Source: Okeania sp. SIO1I7
GTDB taxonomy: Bacteria; Cyanobacteriota; Cyanobacteriia; Cyanobacteriales; Microcoleaceae
Assembly: GCA_010672585.1 (NCBI GenBank)
Contig: JAAHGF010000017.1
Location: 113,535 to 177,534 of the forward strand
Direction of reading: 5' to 3'
DNA: 64,000 nt
Shown piece after piece: positions 36,634 to 46,000 of this stretch (position 1 is the stretch's first letter; every line of letters starts with the position of its first letter). The notes under the pieces were generated by a model. It did not search any database, was not told the DNA's origin, and saw only the letters and a list, made by a program, of their open reading frames with translations. The position numbers and the translations under genes were made by a program.

Positions 36634-37434
36634 ATGGGTGAATATTTTAATGACTATGAATTTGATAATTTAAATTTTTATAGAGAGAATCATGGTAAAC
36701 AACTTTACTATAATTGGGGTGGAGAAGTTTGGTGGATAGAATCACCTGGAAAACCTCAAGAAAAGTTGTTTTCTATTATTGGGATGAATGCCACAAAAGT
36801 ATTTCTTAAACCACATCCAGAATATGGGGAAGCCGGACATAGAATTAATCGGGAAATATGTTTATTTTGCGACTCATCTACTCAAGAAGTATTGCACTAT
36901 TGGCGACCTAGAGAAGGAGTAAAAGAAGTTCCTGTCGTACATATTGCTAACCGCATGGTACAGGGTTTTGTCTCACCAAAAAAAATTGTAATTCCTGAGA
37001 ATTCTGGATATGTGAAAAAAGTTATAGAAATTCCTTTAGAATATCCTCATCCTTTGGCAAAAGAAAGTAAATATCGAGATTATTGCCCTGGAGAAAAGTT
37101 TAAAGGAGTAGAATATTTTACCTCTAGTGTGGCTCGACCAGGGGTAACAGAAATACCTCCTTCTGAGTGGGCGAGAGATTGTCCGTGGATGCCTTGGATG
37201 AAATTAGGTTATGGTCATCCAGCTCGATTAAGATTTGAAACTACTATTTCTATGGTAGAATCATTTGAAGAACTTCATCCTAATTTAGTGAAGTTGGTGA
37301 GAGAAAAATTGCCAATTTATGAGTTTGCTCCTGATGAAAGTGATGAACCGAATGTGACAAGTATTTTGTATTTTAAGAAGTATTTTGATGCTTATTTAAG
37401 AGGGGAAAAATTTCCAATTCCAGAAACTACTTAA
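36634..37434 (+). CDS. DUF1838-family protein, divergent paralogue
   Basis: The 266 residues share with the neighbouring gene the order YYNWGGEVWWIESPGKPQEK, SIIGMNATKVF, ICLFCDSSTQEVLHYWRP, VVHIANRMVQGF, WMPWMKLGYGHPARL and FDAYLRGEKFPIPET. It is soluble, with no signal peptide. Identity to the first paralogue is low apart from these blocks, so the two are old duplicates or independent members. The molecular function is unknown. The start ATG follows a purine-rich stretch (GAAAGCTGGAG). Confidence 0.8.
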   Translation: MGEYFNDYEFDNLNFYRENHGKQLYYNWGGEVWWIESPGKPQEKLFSIIGMNATKVFLKPHPEYGEAGHRINREICLFCDSSTQEVLHYWRPREGVKEVPVVHIANRMVQGFVSPKKIVIPENSGYVKKVIEIPLEYPHPLAKESKYRDYCPGEKFKGVEYFTSSVARPGVTEIPPSEWARDCPWMPWMKLGYGHPARLRFETTISMVESFEELHPNLVKLVREKLPIYEFAPDESDEPNVTSILYFKKYFDAYLRGEKFPIPETT

Positions 37435-38311
37435 GTTATATCAATTCCCATGCATTATTGCTATACTTGGGCAATACTTCAGTTGTCAACTGATAGGTAC
37501 AAGCAAAATCACTTTGCATGCTAATTTCAGCTTGCGTTAATGTTAATTATTCTGATGTTTGCTTCCCCTCCTGGGAGCAGGGCTAATTCATTGCCTGGGG
37601 AGAATATTAATATGAAGTACATTTAATTGTGCAAATATACAAATATCTCCATCTCCCATCTCCCCATCCCCCCATCTCCCCAAATTCCCCTCCTGGGAGG
37701 GGGAGGGGCTAGGGGTGGGTCTCCATCTCCCCATCCCCCCATCAATTTTTCGCTCGCGTGACAATAAATAGACCCTGCCCTCCACGGTCGGGGTTAGGGG
37801 TGGATCTACTCCCCCACTGCCCTATTTCCTCTCCCAGGAGGGGAAGTCAGGAGTCATATCATGTCCGGTTGAATAATTAGACTTTGGTGGAAGGAAGGCA
37901 GAAGGCAGCGGGAGCTGGAGGCAGAAGGTTTTCTCAAGAGTGTCACCTAAATTTTATACACGCTCCGATGCTACCGGACATGATATTACCTCGCAAAAAT
38001 GTACTTTTCACCTTTCCAGTTAACTCCATTCCTTAAAACGGAGTAGACTGACTTCCAGGCATTTTTACGACTATAAAATGTTGGCGTTGCTGAATTGAAG
38101 TATGAATGCGCGATTGTTTGGTTCTCGCCTTCGCCCCCGCGCATCCCCCATCGTTCAAAAGCGAAGCATCCTCTGGCTTCCCCCGATCCTGCGGGGGACG
38201 GGAGGGGGATTCCAAGGGGGACTTTGAGAGTTTTATTCCCCCCACGCATTGGGGGGATAGGGGGGCTTGCATCATACCCAGAATCAGCAACGCCAAAATG
38301 TTTAAGTACCA
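37435..38311. other. Intergenic repeats, no gene seen
   Basis: It holds TCCCCATCTCCCCATCCCCC-type tracts (37645-37745), CCTCCTGGGAGGGGGAGGGG (37685), an R3 element bounded by TATCATGTCCGG (37857) and CCGGACATGATA (37975), and CCCCCC/GGGGGG repeats (38160-38270). ORFs of 80-110 codons here, on both strands, follow the repeats and have no protein character. Confidence 0.6.
37855..37986. repeat. R3 dispersed element, copy 3
   Basis: The ends TATCATGTCCGG and CCGGACATGATA are perfect inverted repeats, and the interior holds GGAAGGCAGAAGGCAG and AAGGTTTTCTC as in the other R3 copies. Confidence 0.6.
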
Positions 38312-38908
38312 CTAAGCACGAAAATCATAGCTAAATTCACCAAAGCCCAATTTCTGTGTATTTGGTTTTGACCAAAAATTTGGTTGGAATTGCTTATCCA
38401 AAGGTGTTTTTGCAATGTGATTAGTGTAGTTGTGCATGACCTTAATAGCAATGCCTAGAATTACTTCTAATACCTGCTGTTTAGTATATCCAGCTCTCAT
38501 AAATGCATCAATTTCACTATCTTCAACCCAGCCACGAGCTTGTACCATTTGTTGAGTAAAACGACGTAATGCTTGTAATTTTATATCTGGCATTGGCGTT
38601 CCATTTCTGAGAGCTTCAAGGTTTTCTTTAGAGATTCCCATCATTTTAGCTAATCCAGAATGGGCTGCCATACAGTAATCACAGCCATTCTCATAGTTTG
38701 CTGTTAGATAAATCACCTGCTGCTCAACCGCCGTAAAACTTGTCGTCTCAAATAAATCCCATAACGTCACTGAGGCTTTTAATAAAGCTGGAGCTTCGGC
38801 CAAAACTCCTTCTAAATTAGGGATAAAACTAAAAGTTTGTTGAGCATGAACTAATGCTTGTTTAGAGTCTTCTGATGCTGTTTTTAGGGTATGAATGGTA
38901 AATTCCAT
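38312..38908 (-). CDS. Carboxymuconolactone decarboxylase/AhpD-like protein
   Basis: The 198-residue protein has the AhpD-type redox motif in ENGCDYCMAAHSGLAKMMG (CxxC followed by xxxH), on an all-helical fold. AhpD-like proteins reduce peroxiredoxins or act as peroxidases; gamma-carboxymuconolactone decarboxylases share the fold but lack the CxxC. The Cys pair therefore points to an antioxidant role. The start is ATG 38908. It is divergent from a TetR-type gene with two palindromes in the 100 bases between them, so it is probably repressed by that regulator. Confidence 0.88.
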   Translation of the reverse strand: MEFTIHTLKTASEDSKQALVHAQQTFSFIPNLEGVLAEAPALLKASVTLWDLFETTSFTAVEQQVIYLTANYENGCDYCMAAHSGLAKMMGISKENLEALRNGTPMPDIKLQALRRFTQQMVQARGWVEDSEIDAFMRAGYTKQQVLEVILGIAIKVMHNYTNHIAKTPLDKQFQPNFWSKPNTQKLGFGEFSYDFRA

Positions 38909-38932
38909 TGGTTAAATATCTAATTCAATAGT

Positions 38933-38956
38933 TAGGTAGACAATTCTGTCTACCTA
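38933..38956. promoter_or_regulatory. Palindromic operator 1 between the AhpD-like and tetR genes
   Basis: TAGGTAGACA and its exact complement TGTCTACCTA flank ATTC. The site lies 25 bases upstream of the AhpD-like start. It shares the AGACA...TGTCT half-sites with operator 2, as expected for a TetR dimer. Confidence 0.75.
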
Positions 38957-38981
38957 TTTTTTTGATAGTATATATCTATGA

Positions 38982-38995
38982 AGACAAGTTTGTCT
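38982..38995. promoter_or_regulatory. Palindromic operator 2 next to the tetR start
   Basis: AGACAA-GT-TTGTCT is a perfect 6-base inverted repeat 14 bases before the tetR ATG (39009). It probably mediates autorepression. Confidence 0.7.
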
Positions 38996-39008
38996 ACTTT
39001 TATTTAAA

Positions 39009-39590
39009 ATGAAATCCTCTAATCATCCTCGCCAGCAAATTTTAGAAACTGCGTCCCAACTTTTTTATCAAAAGGGCATTCAAAATGTGGGCATTAATGA
39101 GATTATTGCCACTAGCGGTGTGGCCAAAAGAACTCTTTATCGGCATTTCACATCGAAAGACGAACTAATAGAAGCAGTAATGAAACACAGGGCAACAGAA
39201 TGGTTAAACTGGTTTGAAATGGCAGTACGCGATCGCGGTAATACTGCGAAGGAGAGATTACTCGCAACTTTTGATATCTTACGAGAGTGGTATGCTAGCC
39301 CAAATTTTCGTGGTTGTCCTTTTATCAATGCTGTACTAGAAATAGCTGATGCTTCTCATCCGGCCCATGATGTTTCGGTAGGAGTCAGAGAGTCTATTCG
39401 GATGCAAATTAAGCACTTAGCTGAAGAAGTTGGAGTAACAGATGCAGAATCATTTTCCCAACAATATTTACTTCTGATTGGAGGGGCAAGCTTGATGGCT
39501 ACTATTGAAGGGTTTTCTGGAGGTGCTAATTATGCTCAACAGGCATTATCTACTTTAATTGATAGCTCTATAGGAAAGTCAAAAATCTAG
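39009..39590 (+). CDS. TetR-family transcriptional regulator
   Basis: The 193 residues have the canonical N-terminal TetR helix-turn-helix (ILETASQLFYQKGIQNVGIN, EIIATSGVAKRTLYRHFTSK, DELIEAV). The C-terminal ligand-binding domain is all-helical with a RGCPFINAVLEIAD block common in regulators of YvdT/QacR-like type. The likely targets are itself and the divergent AhpD-like gene through the two AGACA/TGTCT palindromes. The inducer is unknown; an oxidant or electrophile would fit the target. Confidence 0.92.
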   Translation: MKSSNHPRQQILETASQLFYQKGIQNVGINEIIATSGVAKRTLYRHFTSKDELIEAVMKHRATEWLNWFEMAVRDRGNTAKERLLATFDILREWYASPNFRGCPFINAVLEIADASHPAHDVSVGVRESIRMQIKHLAEEVGVTDAESFSQQYLLLIGGASLMATIEGFSGGANYAQQALSTLIDSSIGKSKI

Positions 39591-39597
39591 GTATAAT

Positions 39598-39888
39598 CTC
39601 ATATCCGGTAGCAGGAGAGAGAATCACAAATATGAGCGTAGTTATGACGATTGGAGAATTTTTTTATTAAATATGTTCAATAAAACGGATTTGATATCAG
39701 GAGCTAGAGAAAAAGGGCGTTGGTGAAGCGCGTGTATGATATTAATCTTAATTATTGAGGAGTCAACCCACCCCTCGCCCCTCCACCGGAGGGGGAGGGG
39801 AAGTCAGTCGGACCGAGTCAGGAGGGAAGAAAGAGGAATATAAGGAGAAAGTTTTTTGTTCGCGCTCTTATCCGGACATGATATCATA
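39598..39888. repeat. R3 dispersed element, copy 4 (long form)
   Basis: It starts CATATCCGGTAGCAGGAGAG and ends TATCCGGACATGATATCATA. The inside carries GATATCAGGAGCTAGAG, the CAACCCACCCCTCGCCCC string and AAAGTTTTTTGTTCGCGC. Confidence 0.5.
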
Positions 39889-40001
39889 CCTCTTTTCACC
39901 AACACCAGAAAAAGAATAGGGAAAAAGGTGGAAATTTGCCTCCCCATCACCCCATCACCCCATCACCACATCACCCCATCACCCCATCACCCCATCACTC
40001 C
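39889..40001. repeat. Tandem CATCACCC repeat before the exoprotein stop
   Basis: Seven imperfect units of CCCCATCAC (39941-40000) lie directly downstream of the exoprotein gene. They form no coding sequence. Confidence 0.7.
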
Positions 40002-43000
40002 TTACCAAGGACTACCCACCATCGTAAACCCTGCCCAATGATAAGGATGAGATAATTTTCGATTCCTCATTTCCCCAAGTACCGATGGTAACTCTACTGA
40101 CCCACGCTCTCCAATTCTCCTAATCTGATTTCCCTTAATCACCACATCCCCACGCAACATTGCTAACTGCGCCTGTCTTACAGCTTCCGCCTTAATATTA
40201 GTCTGATTCAAATGACTATAAAACTCAGTCATTAATGCCAAGGTAGCTCGATCATTGACATACCAAATACTAGCTAAAGCTGACTTTACTCCTGCTGCTA
40301 TTGCTAATCCCGCAAATCCTAATTCGGCATCTTTGTCCCCAAAGGCGGTGCGACAAGCTGATAATACTAACAATTCGACAGAAGACTCATTCCAACCCAA
40401 CTCCCTAATTTGGTCTAATTTTATTTGTTCTTCACCCCACAACTGAATGTAAGAATTACTAATTTTTCCCGGTCTAAAATCAGCATGAGTAGCTAAATGA
40501 ATAATCGGATAAGGATAATTTTCTCTTTGAGTAATTAAATTATTAAGAGTAAAATCTTCATTGAGAAACATACTACCCTGCCATAGTTCTTGGGAAACAA
40601 TTTCTAGTTCGATAGGTACTCCTGGCAAGGAATTGTGAGCAATAAACTCACTTGCTCCCATTGCTAACACCTGAGTATCTTGGAGCGGTTGGTAGTTGGT
40701 ATCCATTAAACTTACACTGGGAATTAAACTCAGGCTATATTTTTCGATCAGGAATTGTTCGCCATCGTGTAATGCTGCTACGGCTAAAGTGCGCAAACCT
40801 TCATCCATACTGAATAGTAAGGTATCAATATTGGCTGCTTCTAGTTCCGATGCTATGGGTGCAATGAGCCAATTGTATAATTTTTGTGCTGATGATAGAT
40901 AACTATCATTATCTTGGTTGGCCGGAGTTGTAACTTTTATTCGTAATTCTAGGGCAACTTTCATGATTTGTTCGCGGTTGACTTCGGGAATGGTTTTGAT
41001 GATTGGTTGACCTTCTTTGGTATATAAGATTATTTGTAATTGTTCTGGATAGACATTAATATAAACAATGGCAGATTCTTTTCCGGTTTGATTTGCCATG
41101 TCGCTTAATATTTCTCGGACGCTTTGTGTAGAAATTAATTTTTCCTCCAAATCTGCTCCCAGGAAATCTGAGTATTCCTGGAGACTGTTTCGTTCTAGCA
41201 TTGTTACTACTTGGTCTGAAGCTGTGGCTGTTATTAGAGATTTGGTATTAACAGGATTAATTGTTTTTAAGATTTTTTGGGTGTCAGTTGTATGGTTGAT
41301 AGATGCTTCTGTTTGCTCTTGAGCAGTGCCAGCATTGGTTGTTTGGTTATAGTTAGTGGGAGCGGTCAGGGTGAAAAAACTGCTATTGTTTGATATTTGC
41401 GGTAATATTGACTGGGATTGATTATTATCAGTCTGGATGTCAGTGGTTTCAGTTGCGGTGGTTACTGGAATCTCTGTTGAATCATTGAGATTTTCTACTG
41501 GGATAATCTGGTTATCAGTGGTATTTTCTGGTATAATAGTGTCGCTACTATCAATATTCGTAATTGTTTCTATTGCCTCTGGGGCGATCGCTATTTGTTC
41601 TCCGGTATTGGTATTGTCTGGGGTATTATTAATAGTTGGATTCCCACCTATGGAAACAGTTGTTTGCTCTTCTACAGGAACATTACCACCTGTTTGATTG
41701 ACCTGTACAGTTTGAGTCTCGGCGCTAATATTACCACCTGGTTGATTGACCTGTACAGTTTGAGTCTCGACGCTAATATTACCACCTGGTTGAACATTGA
41801 TATTAGCATCACCTTGATTTGCCTGTGTAGTTTGATTCTCGACGCTGATCTCCCCACCTGCCTGAATATCAATATTAGCGTCTCCTTGATTGGCGATCGC
41901 CTCTTGATTACCTACGGAAACATCTCCTCCAGCATCAATATCAATATTGGCATCTCCATCTCCAGAAATTACAGTTTGGTCTTCAGTGCTGATATCTCCT
42001 GTTGCATCTAGATCGATACCACCTGCTTCTCCCTCTGAAGCAATAGATTCTAAGTCCAAAGTAGTAATGGAGCCATCAGTTGCTTCTAGTTGAATAATAC
42101 CTGAACTGACCGTACCCAAAGAACTTAAGTTTCCTGTAGTTATTTGACTGCCATTAATAATAACTTCACCACTGGGGCCGTCCGGTGCTTGAGTTGTCAC
42201 ATTCCCTGTATTCACTGTTGCTATCTGACTTTGAATTCTCAAATCACCACTTTCAGTGGCACCAAAGGATAAGACATTTTCCAGATTCACACTTTCTGGG
42301 GCATCAATCTCAATACTTCCTCCTCTGCCTTCCTCTGAGAAAGAAGTAATGTCTCCCGTTGCACTAATCTCCCCTATTTCACTCTCCAATGTAATGTCAC
42401 CTCCCTGTTGTATCCCTTCCGAACGAATGCCGTTAATACTGATATTACCTCGAGATGTGAGAGTGACATCCCCACCAATACCCTCTGTAGAAAAAGTGTT
42501 TAATTCTCCTTGAACATCCATGCTGTTTTCGCTGCGAGTGTCAATAGTAATATCACCCCCACGCTCCCTTCCCTGGGATAGAATATTTTCTAGATTAACT
42601 GAACCTTCAGCTTGAATATTCACATTCCCAGCTGTACCTTGTTCTGAAAATGTTTCTATTGCTTGGGTCGAATTGACTTCGCCGTTTTCGCTGATGATTT
42701 CAACATTTCCCCCTGTGGTTGCTTTGGTTTCGTTGAGAGCGCTAGCTTCTAGTTTGCCTACGGTAATATTTTCTCTGGCATTGAGCTTAATGTCTCCAGT
42801 GCCGTCAGGGGAACGAGAATTTATTACTCCAGCAGAGGTGTCTATTGTGCCGTTGTTGCTAGTAATACTAATATTTCCTGCTACTCCTTGGGTGGCTTCT
42901 CCTTGGGGTCTAGGTATGAGGGTGAAATTGTTAAATACCGATCTTTCTTCTCTGACAAAACCTGATGCCAGGTCTATTTGACCTACTTCTATTGCGTTAT

Positions 43001-46000
43001 CCGCAACAATATCTATTATACCTGTATCGCCTTCATCTGCACCGGAATATATTCTTGCTGCTGTGGTATTAATGTTGCCACCTGCTTCTAGAATAATATC
43101 TCCCCCTTTGCCTGGGTTTTCTGTATCCGATGTAGTTGCGGGTTCGGATGCAGAAATAACATTACTATTTTCGGTGATATTGATGTCACCTCCTGCTTTT
43201 AAGAGAATTTGACCGCCGTCTGCATCGGCAAAGGAGTAAATGTCACTGGTCGTGATGTTTCCTGCGGATGCTTCTAGGGTGACGTTGCCTCCAGTTCCCT
43301 CCCCAGAATAGTTTGCCAAAAATCCATTGCTGGTGTCTATGTTTCCTGTTTCTGTGATGATGGTAATTTGACCGCCCTGTTGTTCTCCGTGGGAACTGAT
43401 GGTATTAGTAGTCACATCTGTTTTCGCACTCAGGGTTACATCTCCAGCGTTACCATTTTCTGAAAATGATTGGATGGGTTGAGTAGCATTGATTTCTCCC
43501 TGTTCACTGGTAATGGTAATGTCACCTCCGTCAGCAGCTTCTTTTGATTCTGAAGCAGAAGATTGGATAATACCTGTGGTGATATTTTCTTGACCAATGA
43601 TTTCTATTGCGCCTGGGTTTCCTACATCAGTGCTTTTAGCTGAGATGGTACTATTTTCGGCTGAGAGTTCCCCTGTATTAATAGTGATTTTTCCTCCGTC
43701 TCCAGTTCCCGTAGTTTCCGTAATAATTTGACCTTCGAGTTGAAAGCTTTCACTGGAATTGATGTTGATGCTGCCTCCGTCTCCACTATCAGAAGTAGCT
43801 GCGGATATAGTAGTGTTTTCCGCTATGGTGAGGTTTTCTGTTTCGATATTGATCATGCCTGCGTTTCCCCTGTCTTCTGTTTCAACTGTTATTCTGCCTT
43901 CCCCTGAAATATTTATGTTTTCTGGAGCCGAAATATTGATATTGCCTCCATCTCCACTGGAAGTAGTGCGGGCAGAAATAAAGCCATTTTCGCTAAAGGT
44001 AATATTGAGGTCAGGGTCAAAGCGAGCGGAACGATTTTCTCTACTCCCCTGCTCCCCTACTCCCCCGCTCCCCTGCTCCCCTACTCCCCTACTCCCCTGC
44101 TCCCCTCTCCTATAGGGTTTAAGGGTAAGAGTACCTGCGGGGGTTTCTCCTGCTGTTTCGGCAAATATTCCGAGTTGGCCTGAGATTAGTAAGTCTGTAG
44201 CATTAATGGTAATGTTGCCTCCCGCTTCGGTATTAGTTGCTCCTTCTCTTGCTGTGGCACTAATTTGAGCATCTTCTCCTATGGTTAGTTTTCTGGTGTT
44301 GATTTCTATATCTCCAGCTTTTCCTTGATTATTGGTTTCTGTCGTTAAACTTGTTCCTGTTTCCAGGGTGAATTCTTCGGTGTCGATCTCGATCGCTCCA
44401 GCATTTCCTTTGTCTGTGGTAGAAGCTGATATGGCTACTCCATCTGAGAGAGTGAGGTTTTGGGTTTCAATATTGATGGTGCCTGCGTTTCCTTTGTCTG
44501 AAGTTTCTACAGCGATGAATCCTTTTCCAGAAATATCTATGCTTTCTGGAGCATTGAGATTAATATTGCCTCCATTACCTGTGGAGGAGGTAGAGGCAGA
44601 AATGAAACCGTCGTTGCTGAAATTGATATTGAGGTCTGGGTTGTCTTCGTAGGGACTAAGGGTAAGGGTGCCAGCGTTCGCTGATGCTTCAGTTTCGGCG
44701 AATATTCCGAGTTTTCCTGTGATATTAAGTTCGTTGGTGTTGATGGTAATATTGCCTCCGTCTCCGGTGCTGGTTGCGCCTAATACTGCTGTGGCACTGA
44801 TTTGGGCATCTTGACCAATATCTACAGTGTTGGCTTTGATGGTGATATCTCCTGGGGTGCCTGCTGCATAAGTTTCTGTGATTAAGCTAGTACCTTGCTC
44901 TAGGTTGAGCTTGTTTGCTTGGATGTCGATACTGCCTGCGTTGCCTGTACCTTCTGTACTTGCTCGGAGTTGGCTGTTGTTGGTTAGTTTGATGTTTCGG
45001 GGAGTTACAAGGGTGATGTTGCCAGCGTCTCCTTCAGCGTTGGTGATACTGAAGAACTCAGTGTTGTCGAGTGTGATGTTTTTTTGGCTATCGATGTAGA
45101 CGTTTCCAGCGGGTTGGTCTCCTTTGGTGTCACTTTCAATGGTGACGTTGTTGAGGTTGAGATTGCCTGCACTGAAGATATTGACGTTTCCTGATTGACC
45201 TTCTGTGCTGCCTACGTCTACTTCTATTAGTTCCCCAGGTAACTGTATAGTTACTTGTTTACTGGTGATGATGGATAAATCATTCAGTAGAAGATTTCCT
45301 TGTGATTTATTTTCTATTGTTACCTGTCCTGATTCTGAGTTGGTAGATAGTGTGAGTATTTCTGCATTGCTGAGGTTGTTGGTGGTAATGTTAACGTCTC
45401 CACCTTTTTCGGAGTTGTTTGTTCCGACTGAGAATGTATTTATTTGCAGTTGTTCTGTGTTTCCAGATTCTGGTTGATTAAATTTTATCGTTTCTGCATT
45501 GAGAAAAATAGCACCTCCATTCCCTGAATTGCCATCATTTGAGAAAGAATAGGAATTGAGGTCTGCTGTAGCGATATCGCCCTCTGCTTCCAGAGAAATA
45601 GTACCTCCATCCCCTGAATTGCCATCATTTGAGAAAGAATAGGAATTGAGGTCTTCTGTAGTTATATCGCCCCCTGCTTCCAGAGAAATAGCAGCCCCAT
45701 CCCCTGATGCACCATCATTTAAAGAAGAGGAATTGAGGTTTTCTGTAGTTATATCGCCCCCTGCTTCCAGAGAAATAGTACCCCCATCCCCTGAATTGAC
45801 ATCATTTGATAAAGAAGAGGTCTTGAGGTTTTCTGTAGTTATATCGCCCCCTGCTTCCAGAGAAATAGTACCCCCATCCCCTGAATTGCCATCATTTGAT
45901 AAAGAAGAGGAATTGATGTTTTCTGTAGTTATATTACCCTCTGCAACCAGAGAAATAGTCCCGCCATCCCCTGATTCGCCATCATTTAATAAGGAATAGG

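Noticed and set aside
37986-38334. Four overlapping ORFs of 69-108 codons on both strands
   Set aside because: They arise from CCCCCC/GGGGGG repeat DNA; frames are open by composition only.
39941-40000. CCCATCACC tandem units as a possible CRISPR or origin iteron
   Set aside because: The 9-bp units have no spacers, no cas genes nearby and no replication gene; this is simple low complexity.
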